A stretch of 64,000 nt of DNA from contig JAKQIY010000030.1 in assembly GCA_029561455.1 (NCBI GenBank), positions 186,001-250,000 of the forward strand, read 5' to 3'. This document shows, one piece after another, positions 8,492 to 17,384 of the stretch (its first letter is position 1; the number at the start of each line of letters is the position of its first letter). Source of the stretch: a bacterium. Its GTDB lineage: Bacteria; Zhuqueibacterota; Zhuqueibacteria; Residuimicrobiales; Krinioviventaceae. The position numbers and the translations under genes are program-made. The notes under the pieces were generated by a model, which was not told where the DNA came from, made no database searches, and worked only from the letters and a program-made list of their open reading frames with translations.

Positions 8492-9277
8492 TTATACCCC
8501 CCGCAATGCCCGCAGACCGGCGGTACGATCCGCCTGCTGCATAAGAAGTTCGCCAACCAGAACGGCATTGTAGCCTGCTTTTGTCAGGGTAAGCACATCG
8601 GCGCGGCTATGAATACCGCTTTCGCTGACCTTGATTTTATCCGCCGGAATGAGTTTAGCCAATTCCAGGCTGGTATTCAAACTGGTGTGAAATGTTGCCA
8701 GGTTGCGGTTGTTTACTCCAATAATAGCCGCATTTGCATTTAACGCTTTTTCCAGTTCTGCGGCATTGTGGACTTCAACCATGGCGTCGAGTTTTAAGGT
8801 ATATGCCAGGTCGAGAAATTCTTTGATCTGGATGGTGTCGAGCGCTGCGGCTATCAGCAGAATGGCGCTGGCCGAACAGGCCGCGGCCTCGTATACCTGG
8901 TAACTGTCGATAATGAAATCCTTACGCAGCAATGGCGGGGACGCAGTTTTTGCAATATCTGCCAGGTAAGATAATTTTCCGTCAAAGTATTTTTCTTCGG
9001 TGAGCACCGATATTGCCGCTGCCCCGCCGCGGGTATAATCGTAGGCAATTTGCAGGTGGTCAAAGTTCGGACAAATAACACCTTTGCTTGGCGAGGCTTT
9101 TTTAACCTCGGCGATTATGGCGATATGATCCGATTGCAATGCCCGGTTAAAACGCTGCGGCTGTTTGTTTTTACTCACGGTTTCCGCTTTTTCCCGGACT
9201 GCCGCCGGCGACAAACCGGCTTTTCGCTGCGCCAGGGTTTCCCTGGTATCAGCAATAATTTTATGTAAAATGTCCAT
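8492..9277 (-). CDS. trpC: Indole-3-glycerol-phosphate synthase
   Basis: A 261-residue TIM barrel catalysing ring closure and decarboxylation of CdRP. IIAEVKKASPSKG carries the catalytic Lys and phosphate-binding residues (about 52-64). LTEEKYFDG, LLRKDFIID with the second essential Lys, GVNNRNL and VSESGI follow in the expected order. An AGAGGA site lies eight bases before the ATG. The gap to trpD is 16 bases. Confidence 0.95.
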   Translation of the reverse strand: MDILHKIIADTRETLAQRKAGLSPAAVREKAETVSKNKQPQRFNRALQSDHIAIIAEVKKASPSKGVICPNFDHLQIAYDYTRGGAAAISVLTEEKYFDGKLSYLADIAKTASPPLLRKDFIIDSYQVYEAAACSASAILLIAAALDTIQIKEFLDLAYTLKLDAMVEVHNAAELEKALNANAAIIGVNNRNLATFHTSLNTSLELAKLIPADKIKVSESGIHSRADVLTLTKAGYNAVLVGELLMQQADRTAGLRALRGV

Positions 9278-9293
9278 TATCTTTATCCTCTGT

Positions 9294-10310
9294 TCAGTTT
9301 GCCGGCACGGATGAACTAAAATTGATCAAATCGGCAAGTTTACGTTTGGCTCTTCCTGAGAGTATGGTATCATAGGCGATTCTAACGCCTTCATGGATGG
9401 AAGCGGCATTACCGGAGGTATAAATAGCTGCCCCGGCGTTGAATGCTGTTATATCCATTTGCGGGCCTTTAACGCCGTTAAGCATATTCCTGATAATACC
9501 GGCATTGGTCTCCGCATCGCCGCCATTAATGGAGGACAGAACTTGTCTTTGTATACCCATATCTTCGGGGCGGAGTTTTTGCTGCCGTATTTCACCGTTT
9601 GCCAGTTCAAATACCTGCGTATCTGCGCTGATGGAAATTTCGTCCAGGCCGTCGTCGCTGTGAATGACCAGCACATGGTCGCTGCCGGTATTTTTCAGTA
9701 CCTGGATCATTTTTTCCGCAGTCGGCATGTTAAATACCCCCACGACCTGTTTTTTTACCCCCGCAGGATTCGACATGGGGCCAAGGATATTGAATACCGT
9801 ACGAATGCCCATCTCCCGGCGGGGAACCACCGCATGTTTCATTGATGGGTGGTATACCGGTGCAAATAAAAAAGCCAGACCTACTTCGTGCAGACAGCTT
9901 TGCGCATGTTCCGGCTGCATATCGATTTTAACGCCCAGTTGCTGAAACACATCGGCGCTGCCGCATTTACTGGAAACGGACTTGTTGCCGTGCTTGGCCA
10001 CCGGCACACCTGCTGCTGCCGTTACTATGGCCGCGGCTGTGGAGACATTGAATGTTGAAGCGCCATCGCCGCCGGTGCCGCAGGTATCCAGCATTCCGGC
10101 CGGGCCGTCGACTTTGCAGGCTTTATCGCGCATGGCGCGGACGAACCCGGATATTTCCGGAACCGTTTCGCCTTTCATGCGCAAACCCATTAAAAATCCT
10201 GCTATTTGTGCGGGTGTGTATTCACCGTTCATGATCGACATCATAGCGCTGTAGGCCTCCTGTTCGTCAAGGTTGACTTTTGAACTTAATTTTTCCAAAA
10301 TTTCTTTCAT
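9294..10310 (-). CDS. trpD: Anthranilate phosphoribosyltransferase
   Basis: A 338-residue enzyme transferring the phosphoribosyl group of PRPP to anthranilate. The PRPP-binding loop GTGGDGASTFNVST is at about residues 80-93, followed by KHGNKSVSSKCGSADV, both hallmarks of TrpD. The N-terminal helical domain (EQEAYSAMMSIMNGEYTPAQIAGFLMG) is complete. It is not fused to TrpG. It starts nine bases after trpG. Confidence 0.95.
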   Translation of the reverse strand: MKEILEKLSSKVNLDEQEAYSAMMSIMNGEYTPAQIAGFLMGLRMKGETVPEISGFVRAMRDKACKVDGPAGMLDTCGTGGDGASTFNVSTAAAIVTAAAGVPVAKHGNKSVSSKCGSADVFQQLGVKIDMQPEHAQSCLHEVGLAFLFAPVYHPSMKHAVVPRREMGIRTVFNILGPMSNPAGVKKQVVGVFNMPTAEKMIQVLKNTGSDHVLVIHSDDGLDEISISADTQVFELANGEIRQQKLRPEDMGIQRQVLSSINGGDAETNAGIIRNMLNGVKGPQMDITAFNAGAAIYTSGNAASIHEGVRIAYDTILSGRAKRKLADLINFSSSVPAN

Positions 10311-10319
10311 GGTTTGCCT

Positions 10320-10883
10320 CTACATGTTTATAAAGTTTGTTATTATTTTCATTCCTGCGCGGGTCAAAATTGACTCGGGGTGAAACTGCACGCCTTCGAC
10401 CGGGTATTCTTTGTGACGGATTCCCATGATCTGTTCATCGCCGGTTTGCGCAGTTATTTCCAGGCAATTGGGCAGAGATTCTTTTTCCACTACCAGCGAA
10501 TGGTAGCGACCGGCATCGAGCGGGTTTTCAACATCCGCAAACAGGTTTTTGTTATCGTGGTGGATCAGGCTGTTTTTGCCATGCACAAGCTCACGGGCAG
10601 AGACGATTTTTCCGTTAAAAGCATGGGCAATTGCCTGGTGCCCCAGGCAAACTCCGAGTATCGGGTACTGTGTATAAAAATGCCTGATAACATCCAGGGT
10701 AATTCCGGCTTCACGGGGATGACCGGGGCCGGGAGATATAACAATCCATTCCGGCTGCATCTGCTTGATCTCCTCAAGCGTGATTTTATCGTTTCGTTTT
10801 ACAACCAGGTCTTTACCCAGCATACCAAAGTATTGCACCAGGTTATAGGTAAACGAATCGTAATTATCAATGACCAGTATCAT
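10320..10883 (-). CDS. trpG: Anthranilate synthase component II (glutamine amidotransferase)
   Basis: A 187-residue class I glutaminase supplying ammonia to TrpE. The nucleophile Cys is in GVCLGHQAIAHAF (about residues 77-89), and the His/Glu pair in VQFHPESIL. I start it at the ATG giving MILVIDNYDSFTYNL, the usual N-terminus, with GGGAGG six bases upstream. This overlaps the end of trpE by 17 bases, implying coupling. The same protein can also serve as PabA in folate synthesis. Confidence 0.94.
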   Translation of the reverse strand: MILVIDNYDSFTYNLVQYFGMLGKDLVVKRNDKITLEEIKQMQPEWIVISPGPGHPREAGITLDVIRHFYTQYPILGVCLGHQAIAHAFNGKIVSARELVHGKNSLIHHDNKNLFADVENPLDAGRYHSLVVEKESLPNCLEITAQTGDEQIMGIRHKEYPVEGVQFHPESILTRAGMKIITNFINM

Positions 10884-12354
10884 ACAAACCTCCCTCGGCA
10901 AATTTTATAGCCTGTTCCAGGCCTTTGGCTTTATTACATGTTTCTTCATATTCTTTTTCGGGCACGGAATCGGCGACAATACCGGCGCCGGCCTGAAACC
11001 AGGCTTGATTATTCTTTACATAGATCGTTCTAATGGCGATGCACACATCCATATTGCCGTCAAAACTGAAATAACCGGCAGCGCCGGCATAGATACCGCG
11101 GCGGGTGGGTTCCAGTTCTTCGATTATTTCCATAGCGCGGACTTTGGGCGCACCCGAAACCGTACCGGCGGGAAAACAGGCCTTGTAAACATCAATCGCA
11201 TTCAGACCTTTTTTCAGAATGCCGCTGACCGTTGAAACAATGTGAATGACATGCGAGTATTTTTCAATCGTCATCAGTTCCTCAACCTTTACGCTGCCAT
11301 ATTCAGCAATTTTGCCAATATCGTTGCGGCCCAGGTCGACCAGCATGGTATGTTCGGCGCGTTCTTTGGGATCGGCCAGTAATTCGTTAACCAGTGCTTC
11401 ATCTTCTTTATCATTTGCCCCTCTTTTGCGGGTCCCGGCAATAGGTTTAACGTAAACTTTGTTATTTTCAATTTTTACCAGGGTTTCCGGCGATGAACCA
11501 AGCGCTGTCAGGTCATCCATTTGAAGGAAAAACATGTATGGCGAAGGATTGATGACGCGCAAAGCCCGGTAAATATTGAAAACCGGGGTGTTAATGCTAA
11601 GGCAGAAGCGTTGCGACAAGACTCCCTGAAAGATATCGCCCTTTTTTATATACTCCTGGGTTTTAGTAACGATATCTTTAAAATCGGTTTTATCCATATT
11701 GCTCTGCAAGGCGCCGTTACTTTTTCCGACGTGGTGGCCATTACCGGGTACGTGCGGGTTTTGCAGCAGGGTAATGGTTTGCCGGATTTTTCCCCTGGCG
11801 CTGTGATATTCTTGTTCCATTGCCCCATGCGGGGTAACAAATCGGGTTATGGTGATCTTGTTGAACAAGTTATCGAATACGATAATGTTTTGCGGGATGA
11901 ATAAAATCATGTCCGGTATATTCATATCATCAATTGACAGATCGGGCAGGGTTTCTATATAACGAATCGTATCATAACCCAGGTAACCATACAAACCACC
12001 GCAACTAAAGGGAGAGTCGTTACTGCCGGTCAATGAATAGTGTTGAATCAGGTTTTTGAGAACTGAAAACGGGTTTTCGGTATAATGTGTTATTTCACCG
12101 CTCAGTCTGTTTTCCAGCTTGGATTTACCATTTTTACAGGTGAAAACCGCCAGCGGGTCATCGCCGATAATTGAAAACCGACCGCGCTGTGCGCCGCCCT
12201 CGGCGCTTTCCAGTAAAAAGCGATAGGGGGGATGCGTGGCTTTTAAAAAGGTGGTAACCGGCGTATCCAGGTCACCCAGGATTTGGACGCTGACCGGCTG
12301 TAACCGGGCGGTGTTGTAGCTGTTTTTAAATTGATCCAGCGATGTAAATTTCAT
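10867..12354 (-). CDS. trpE: Anthranilate synthase component I
   Basis: A 495-residue chorismate-binding enzyme making anthranilate with ammonia from TrpG. The N-terminal FLLESAEGG (about 47) contains the LLES motif that binds feedback-inhibiting tryptophan. The catalytic half shows ALGSSPETLVKI, KPIAGTRKRG, LVDLGRNDIGKI and AGTVSGAPKVRAMEII in the normal order, so it is full length. AGGAG precedes the ATG. It is the first enzyme gene of trpEGDCFBA and lies just downstream of the attenuator terminator, so its transcription is set by tryptophan supply. Confidence 0.96.
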   Translation of the reverse strand: MKFTSLDQFKNSYNTARLQPVSVQILGDLDTPVTTFLKATHPPYRFLLESAEGGAQRGRFSIIGDDPLAVFTCKNGKSKLENRLSGEITHYTENPFSVLKNLIQHYSLTGSNDSPFSCGGLYGYLGYDTIRYIETLPDLSIDDMNIPDMILFIPQNIIVFDNLFNKITITRFVTPHGAMEQEYHSARGKIRQTITLLQNPHVPGNGHHVGKSNGALQSNMDKTDFKDIVTKTQEYIKKGDIFQGVLSQRFCLSINTPVFNIYRALRVINPSPYMFFLQMDDLTALGSSPETLVKIENNKVYVKPIAGTRKRGANDKEDEALVNELLADPKERAEHTMLVDLGRNDIGKIAEYGSVKVEELMTIEKYSHVIHIVSTVSGILKKGLNAIDVYKACFPAGTVSGAPKVRAMEIIEELEPTRRGIYAGAAGYFSFDGNMDVCIAIRTIYVKNNQAWFQAGAGIVADSVPEKEYEETCNKAKGLEQAIKFAEGGLYDTGH

Positions 12355-12373
12355 TTTGTTAACTCCTGTAAAT

Positions 12374-12411
12374 AAAAAAGGCGCTGTGTCTTTTCAGGGT
12401 TTCACAGCGCC
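12374..12411 (-). terminator. trp attenuator terminator hairpin
   Basis: On the minus strand GGCGCTGTG pairs perfectly with CACAGCGCC over a 14-base loop, followed by six T. It lies 20 bases before trpE and behind the Trp-rich leader peptide. Part of its left arm (CGCTGTGA) can instead pair with TCACGGCG of the preceding hairpin, giving the antiterminated state. Confidence 0.9.
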
Positions 12412-12422
12412 TTAAATGAAAA

Positions 12423-12452
12423 CGCCGTGAGTGCTTGGGTGCACTCACGGCG
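12423..12452 (-). promoter_or_regulatory. trp leader anti-antiterminator hairpin
   Basis: CGCCGTGAGTGC and GCACTCACGGCG form a perfect 12-bp stem with loop ACCCAA on the minus strand. Its left arm and loop (GTGCACC) can pair with GGTGTAC near the end of the leader peptide. Its right arm (TCACGGCG) can pair with the terminator's left arm. These competing pairings allow a ribosome stalled at Trp codons to prevent termination. Confidence 0.82.
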
Positions 12453-12482
12453 ATAATATTTGTTTATTTTATTATAATAATT

Positions 12483-12557
12483 TTATCGGTGGTACACCTC
12501 TGTTCGCCAGAGCCACCACCAAAATAAAAAGCAGGATTGTTTTTGTGTTAAAGACAT
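12483..12557 (-). CDS. trpL: trp operon leader peptide
   Basis: A 24-codon ORF on the minus strand between the promoter and the attenuator of the trp operon. It contains FLFWWWLWRTEV, that is, Trp codons at positions 13, 14, 15 and 17 (bases 12507-12521), far above chance for such a short peptide. The Trp codons lie in the left arm of a pause hairpin (GGTGGT with ACCACC, 12488-12520, and CTCTG with CAGAG inside). Translation of this peptide senses charged tRNA-Trp: stalling frees GGTGTAC to pair downstream and blocks the terminator. It is too short for usual gene calling. The ribosome-binding site is weak (GGA about ten bases upstream). Confidence 0.9.
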   Translation of the reverse strand: MSLTQKQSCFLFWWWLWRTEVYHR

Positions 12558-12587
12558 TTTGAATTCCATTCAATTTTTAATTTTAAA

Positions 12588-12616
12588 AAGATACAATTTT
12601 TTTTAATTATTGTCAA
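12588..12616 (-). promoter_or_regulatory. Promoter of the trp operon
   Basis: On the minus strand TTGACA (12616-12611) is separated by 17 bases from TATCTT (12593-12588). This would start transcription near 12580, about 23 bases before the leader-peptide ATG. The -35 element overlaps the stop codon of the upstream SDR gene. No operator-like palindrome is obvious, consistent with attenuation being the main control. Confidence 0.65.
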
Positions 12617-13470
12617 TCCTTTTTTACATAATTTGTATAATCGCAACTTTCGCACCAAAGTTTTTGTGCCAGGCCTTTATCATAAGACAAAGGGGACGAA
12701 TTGGCCGGCTTTTTATCGACCCAGTACTTGCCGGAAACACTTTTTACGCTGTCATCAGCCGCCAGGAAAATACCTGTTCCTGCACCCTGAGCCGGGTTGA
12801 CTGCACCTCTTTTGATTAAGCGCCGCGCCCAAAATCGTAACAGTCCGTTGTTTTTACCAAAATTGCTCCTCACAAATCCGGGATGAAAGACATTGGCGGT
12901 AACCGCCGTGTTTTGTAATTTTTCCGCCAGATGGTAGGTAAACAGGATATTGGCAAGTTTGGAACGCGCATAGGCTTTAAAACCGTCATAGTGTTGTTCA
13001 TAGAACAGGTCATTAAAATCGAGCGTACCCCTTTCATGCGCCTGGGAAGAAACGGTAATGATCCGTCCATCGTCGCTTTTGAGTAATGAATCCAGCAGCA
13101 AGTTGGTCAGTAAAAAATGCGCCAGGTGATTAACAGCCAGGGTCAACTCATAACCGTCAACGCTGTATAAATGGCGCATCGAATAAATGCCGGCGTTGTT
13201 AATGAGTACATCAAGGGTGGGAAAAGAATCGTGCACCTGCTGTACCAGACGGCGAACCTGCGCCAGGTCGGCCAGATCCGCGCTAAAATAATGAATGTGC
13301 GGGTTGCCGGATATCCGGCTGATCTCTTGCGCAGTTTGTCGGCATTTTTTTCCACTCTTGCCGCTCACTATTACCCGGAATTGTTGACCTGCCAGGGCTA
13401 ATGCCATTTCCCGGCCAATACCTGAAGTTGACCCGGTAACCAGGCACACACGAGATTTTGTATTGAACAT
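12613..13470 (-). CDS. Short-chain dehydrogenase/reductase (retinol dehydrogenase-like)
   Basis: A 285-residue classical SDR with a Rossmann fold using NAD(P)H. The cofactor motif TGSTSGIG (TGxxxGxG type) is at the N-terminus, NNAG marks the central strand, VSSQAHERG carries the catalytic Ser, and YARSKLAN the Tyr/Lys pair. The arrangement resembles eukaryotic retinol dehydrogenases and many uncharacterised bacterial homologues, so the substrate is unknown. I choose the ATG at 13470 because AAGGA precedes it; an ATG 39 bases upstream is possible. The stop overlaps the -35 element of the trp promoter. Functional linkage with trp is not implied. Confidence 0.85.
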   Translation of the reverse strand: MFNTKSRVCLVTGSTSGIGREMALALAGQQFRVIVSGKSGKKCRQTAQEISRISGNPHIHYFSADLADLAQVRRLVQQVHDSFPTLDVLINNAGIYSMRHLYSVDGYELTLAVNHLAHFLLTNLLLDSLLKSDDGRIITVSSQAHERGTLDFNDLFYEQHYDGFKAYARSKLANILFTYHLAEKLQNTAVTANVFHPGFVRSNFGKNNGLLRFWARRLIKRGAVNPAQGAGTGIFLAADDSVKSVSGKYWVDKKPANSSPLSYDKGLAQKLWCESCDYTNYVKKD

Positions 13471-13563
13471 TTCAATTTTTCCTTTTTTAAAACTAGTCAT
13501 TATTCTCAATTAATACCACTATTTTCCACAGTTACCGGTTTGAGATTAGAATACAAATATTCC
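13471..13563. other. Divergent intergenic region between SDR and rib genes
   Basis: Upstream DNA for both directions. AT-rich; only the rib promoter candidate beginning at 13564 stands out. Confidence 0.4.
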
Positions 13564-13592
13564 TTGACTTGCTATTTGAATATATTTATATT
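13564..13592 (+). promoter_or_regulatory. Candidate promoter of the rib operon
   Basis: TTGACT (13564-13569) and TATATT (13587-13592) are separated by 17 bases, a good housekeeping-type promoter. Transcription from about 13599 would give a leader of roughly 190 bases before ribD. Confidence 0.55.
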
Positions 13593-13649
13593 AAATCTAT
13601 TTTATAAATGTTTTTTTACTTTATCTTTACATAACCACATATAAATAAT

Positions 13650-13721
13650 TGTCTGGAACGGGTATCCCGGTCGGTTTCGGACAGGAAGATAAGGCGGGCC
13701 CTGAAAGAATACTTTTAGGGC
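13650..13721 (+). promoter_or_regulatory. Structured rib leader RNA: two hairpins, not a recognisable FMN riboswitch
   Basis: The first element has TGTCTG (13650-13655) pairing with CGGACA (13678-13683) around an inner CGGG-TAT-CCCG hairpin. The second is GCCCTGAAAG (13698-13707) pairing with CTTTTAGGGC (13712-13721) over a four-base loop, followed by a weak TATTTTAT tract. The second could be a terminator or ribosome-access hairpin. The conserved blocks of the RFN/FMN riboswitch are not seen. Confidence 0.45.
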
Positions 13722-13789
13722 TATTTTATGCTAATGTGTTAATAACAAGATTGATATGAAATTTATTCATTTATTGATAAAGGTGATAC

Positions 13790-14923
13790 TTGGCGACAAA
13801 AAATAACCTTCCGGCTTCTGAAACCGATATTGCTTATATGAAGCGGGCTCTGGCCCTTGCCGAGCGCGGTCGTGGTTTGGTTAGCCCCAACCCTTTGGTT
13901 GGTTGTGTTATTGTCAAGGATGACAAGGTCGTTGGCGAAGGTTATCATCAGCAATTTGGTGAAGCTCATGCCGAGATCAATGCCCTGCGCGAAGCCGGGG
14001 ATCATGCTATGGGTGCAACCCTTTACGTAACCCTTGAGCCTTGTTCGCACCAGGGCAAAACCGGGCCATGCACAATTAGTATTCTTGAAGCTGGTGTAGC
14101 CCGTGTAGTAGTTGGCATGACCGACCCAAATCCTCAAGTGAATGGCGCAGGTTTGAATTTTTTGCGTTCCAAGGGGATATCGGTAACCGATAATGTGCTG
14201 CAGGACAAGTGCCTGGAAATGAATGAGGGGTATGTAAAATACATCACTACCGGAAAACCTTTAATAACTTTAAAAATTGCCCAAACTCTTGACGGCAGGA
14301 TTGCTACCAGTTCCGGCCATTCCAAATGGATTACCAGCGAACAGGCGCGAAGTATGGCGCATAAACTTCGTTCTCTTAATGATGCCCTGCTGATTGGCAT
14401 TGGTACGATTTTAATGGACGATCCGCAATTGACTCTGCATTCGGTCAAAGGAGTGCAGCCACGGCGAATCATTCTGGATAGTAAATTGCGGGTTCCTCTG
14501 GATGCAAATATCCTGAATGACAAATTACCGGGCCGTACCATTATTCTGGCAACAGCAACAGCTTCACGGGAAAAAATCAGCCGCATTGAAGAAAAGGGCG
14601 GGCAGGTCATTCTTTTTGAGCCGGATAGCCGCGGTTGGGTTCCACAAGATAAAATATGGAATAAACTGGGCGAAATTGGCATTACATCAGTTGTCGTGGA
14701 AGGCGGCAGCACAGTTTTTACTGAAACCATTAAAAGCGGATTTGCAGACCGGTTTTGTTATTTTGTCGCTCCCAAAATCCTCGGCAGCGGCATCGATGCC
14801 ATTGGTGATCTTAATATCCGCAATATCAATTCCGCTATACCGCTTGCCGATGTGGTTGTCAAACGACTGGACACTGATTTTGTAATTACCGGCAGGTTTG
14901 AGCATTTAAAGACCATCAGTTAA
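13790..14923 (+). CDS. ribD: Bifunctional riboflavin deaminase/reductase RibD
   Basis: A 377-residue protein performing deamination then side-chain reduction of the pyrimidine intermediate in riboflavin synthesis. The N-terminal deaminase domain (1-145) has the zinc motif HAEINAL (about 64) and PCSHQGKTGPC (about 88). The C-terminal RibD_C reductase (about 150-370) begins PLITLKIAQTLDGRIAT and contains VVVEGGSTV. The start is TTG at 13790, supported by AAAGGTGA six bases upstream; no ATG is in a better place. It is the first gene of ribD-ribE-ribBA-ribH. Confidence 0.95.
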   Translation: MATKNNLPASETDIAYMKRALALAERGRGLVSPNPLVGCVIVKDDKVVGEGYHQQFGEAHAEINALREAGDHAMGATLYVTLEPCSHQGKTGPCTISILEAGVARVVVGMTDPNPQVNGAGLNFLRSKGISVTDNVLQDKCLEMNEGYVKYITTGKPLITLKIAQTLDGRIATSSGHSKWITSEQARSMAHKLRSLNDALLIGIGTILMDDPQLTLHSVKGVQPRRIILDSKLRVPLDANILNDKLPGRTIILATATASREKISRIEEKGGQVILFEPDSRGWVPQDKIWNKLGEIGITSVVVEGGSTVFTETIKSGFADRFCYFVAPKILGSGIDAIGDLNIRNINSAIPLADVVVKRLDTDFVITGRFEHLKTIS

Positions 14924-14925
14924 TT

Positions 14926-15567
14926 ATGTTTACCGGGCTAGTTGAAGAAATCGGTTTTATTCATTCATTGCAACGCCAGGGAGATGGATACCTTGTCGGT
15001 ATTCAGGCTAGCCTGGTGGTAAATGATTTACATACCGGTGATAGTGTGGCGGTGAATGGCGTATGTTTAACTGTTACCGCTTGTAATGAAAAATCCTTTA
15101 TCGTGCAAGCTGTGGGGGAAACGGTGCTGCGTTCCACAATGTCAGGGTGGACAGTGAATATGCCGGTCAACCTGGAACGGGCATTACCGGCGCAGGGTCG
15201 GTTGGGCGGCCATTTTGTGCAGGGCCATGTCGATGGAGTAGCCGAGGTCGTTTCATTTACAAATACTGCCGCCGGATTTTGGCTTTTATTGCACATGCCT
15301 GATGAATTGAACAAGTTTTTGGTTTCCAAAGGTTCACTGGCTGTAAACGGCGTCAGCCTGACTATAGCCGAAATAAAAAATAATAAAGTTGCTATCGCCG
15401 TTATCCCTCATACAGCCGCGCAAACAACCCTCAAGCAGCTAAAATCCGGGGACATGGTAAATATTGAAACAGATATTATTGGCAAATATATTTATAAATT
15501 AATGCAACCTTATTCAGCACAGGATAATCTAACCATGGATAAGCTGGGCGGATATGGTTTTGAGTGA
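14926..15567 (+). CDS. ribE: Riboflavin synthase alpha subunit
   Basis: A 213-residue riboflavin synthase that dismutates two lumazine molecules to riboflavin. [10 protein letters not shown] is the invariant N-terminus. The two lumazine-binding repeats are visible as [14 protein letters not shown] (about 41) with [11 protein letters not shown], and [14 protein letters not shown] (about 136). It starts two bases after ribD and its stop overlaps the next gene as GTGA. The gene is called ribC in some bacteria. Confidence 0.95.
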   Translation: MFTGLVEEIGFIHSLQRQGDGYLVGIQASLVVNDLHTGDSVAVNGVCLTVTACNEKSFIVQAVGETVLRSTMSGWTVNMPVNLERALPAQGRLGGHFVQGHVDGVAEVVSFTNTAAGFWLLLHMPDELNKFLVSKGSLAVNGVSLTIAEIKNNKVAIAVIPHTAAQTTLKQLKSGDMVNIETDIIGKYIYKLMQPYSAQDNLTMDKLGGYGFE

Positions 15568-16814
15568 GTGATATTCAGGAAAAAAGAGCAGTGAAAAAAG
15601 AAAGATTTAATACTATTTTAGAGGCTGTTGAAGCCTTGCAGCAGGGTAAAATCATTATAGTGGTAGATGATGAGGATCGCGAGAACGAGGGTGATTTTAT
15701 CATGCTGGCTGAAAAGGTAACACCCGAACATGTCAATTTTATGGCAAAATATGGCCGCGGTTTAATTTGCGTGCCCATGACCAACCAGCGGCTGGAGGAA
15801 CTGGATATTCCCCCAATGGTTGGGCGCAATACCGCCTTGTTGGGTACTGCGTTTACGGTTTCAGTCGATTTGAAATATGGTATTTCCACCGGCATTTCCG
15901 CCTCGGACCGGGCAAAGACGATCCAGGCTTTGATTGACCCGAACAGTAAATCCTCGGATTTTGCCAAACCCGGGCATATATTCCCCCTGACCGCGGAACC
16001 GGGCGGTGTGTTAAAACGCGCCGGCCATACCGAAGCGGTTGTGGACCTGGCGCGGCTGGCCAATTGCACCCCAGCCGGGGTTTTATGTGAAATAATGAAG
16101 GACAACGGTGAAATGGCCCGCGTTCCCGATTTATTAAAAATGGCCGTAGAATTTGATATGTGCATTATTACAGTTCGCGATCTGATCAAATACCGGCACA
16201 GAAATGAAGTATTGGTTGATAATATTGCCTCTGCCGATTTCCCGACCAAATTCGGGCATTTTACATTGTATGCCTTTAAAAGCGAACTGGATAATGAAGA
16301 GCACCTGGCAATAGTTAAAGGAAATATTAACACCCAGGAACCTGTCCTCGTGCGCGTGCATTCGCAATGCTTAACCGGCGATATACTGGGCTCCATGCGC
16401 TGCGATTGTGGTGATCAATTACACAAAGCATTAGCGGCAATTGAAAAGGAGGGCCGGGGCGTTGTATTGTACATGCGCCAGGAAGGCCGGGGTATCGGCC
16501 TGGGCAACAAGATCAAAGCCTACCATTTGCAGGATAACGGCAAAGATACCGTTGAAGCAAATGAAGCCCTGGGTTTTAAAGCCGACTTGCGTGATTACGG
16601 CATTGGCGCGCAAATTCTGTTCGAATTGGGTGTGCGTAATATTCGCTTGCTTACCAATAATCCTAAAAAGATTGTTGGTCTGGAAGGGTATGGATTAACA
16701 GTGGTCGAACGTGTTCCTATTGAAATTATTCCCAATGAAGTCAATGCCGGTTACCTGGAAACCAAACGGGATAAACTGGGTCATTTAATACTCGGTGAAA
16801 AAACCGATAATTAA
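15564..16814 (+). CDS. ribBA: Bifunctional DHBP synthase / GTP cyclohydrolase II RibBA
   Basis: A 416-residue fusion providing both precursors of riboflavin. The N-terminal RibB domain (about 10-215) contains [28 protein letters not shown] and [13 protein letters not shown]. The C-terminal RibA domain (about 220-416) contains [20 protein letters not shown] with the zinc Cys residues, and [14 protein letters not shown]. Both catalytic halves look intact. The GTG start overlaps the ribE stop; the following Shine-Dalgarno context is poor, as expected for coupled translation. Confidence 0.95.
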   Translation: MSDIQEKRAVKKERFNTILEAVEALQQGKIIIVVDDEDRENEGDFIMLAEKVTPEHVNFMAKYGRGLICVPMTNQRLEELDIPPMVGRNTALLGTAFTVSVDLKYGISTGISASDRAKTIQALIDPNSKSSDFAKPGHIFPLTAEPGGVLKRAGHTEAVVDLARLANCTPAGVLCEIMKDNGEMARVPDLLKMAVEFDMCIITVRDLIKYRHRNEVLVDNIASADFPTKFGHFTLYAFKSELDNEEHLAIVKGNINTQEPVLVRVHSQCLTGDILGSMRCDCGDQLHKALAAIEKEGRGVVLYMRQEGRGIGLGNKIKAYHLQDNGKDTVEANEALGFKADLRDYGIGAQILFELGVRNIRLLTNNPKKIVGLEGYGLTVVERVPIEIIPNEVNAGYLETKRDKLGHLILGEKTDN

Positions 16815-16839
16815 CAAAATTGTGTTGAAATAAAAGTGG

Positions 16840-17319
16840 ATGGTTAATATGCCAAGAATATTGGAAGGTCAGTACTCGGCAAAAGGAAAAAAGTTTGCCA
16901 TTGTTGTCAGCCGGTTTAATGAACTGATCAGCAAAAAGCTGCTTGAAGGCGCGCTGGATTGTCTTGCCCGTCATGGCGGCAATACAGATGATGTGGATAT
17001 TGCCTGGGTGCCCGGCGCTTTTGAAATTCCTGTAGCCACAAAACGCTTTGCAGCAACTAAAAAATACGATGCCATTATTTGTCTTGGCGCAGTCATTCGC
17101 GGCGCCACTCCTCATTTCGAATACATTGCTGCCGAAGTAACCAAAGGCATTGCCCAGGTGAGCCTGGAATTCGGTTTGCCTGTTTCCTACGGGGTTATCA
17201 CTCCCGATACCCTGGAGCAAGCCCTGGAACGCGCCGGCACCAAAGCTGGTAACAAAGGCTGGGATGCGGGTATGAGCGCCATCGAAATGGCCGATCTGTT
17301 CGGCAGAATGGGCGCCTGA
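16840..17319 (+). CDS. ribH: 6,7-dimethyl-8-ribityllumazine synthase
   Basis: A 159-residue (156 if the ATG at 16849 is used) lumazine synthase condensing the RibD product with [50 protein letters not shown] (catalytic His region) and [16 protein letters not shown] are all canonical. Members assemble into pentamers or 60-mers. The second ATG is preceded by GGATGG and gives the more usual N-terminus, so the start is uncertain by three codons. It closes the rib operon. Confidence 0.95.
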   Translation: MVNMPRILEGQYSAKGKKFAIVVSRFNELISKKLLEGALDCLARHGGNTDDVDIAWVPGAFEIPVATKRFAATKKYDAIICLGAVIRGATPHFEYIAAEVTKGIAQVSLEFGLPVSYGVITPDTLEQALERAGTKAGNKGWDAGMSAIEMADLFGRMGA

Positions 17320-17384
17320 CCGGTATCAAGTTATCTCCTGCACCTGTGTAATGCCAGTGAATTTGAATTCTTCCGGAAGGGATA

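Noticed and set aside
13600-13789. FMN (RFN) riboswitch before ribD
   Set aside because: I looked for the conserved RFN blocks and did not find them; only unrelated hairpins are visible. A covariance-model search would settle it.
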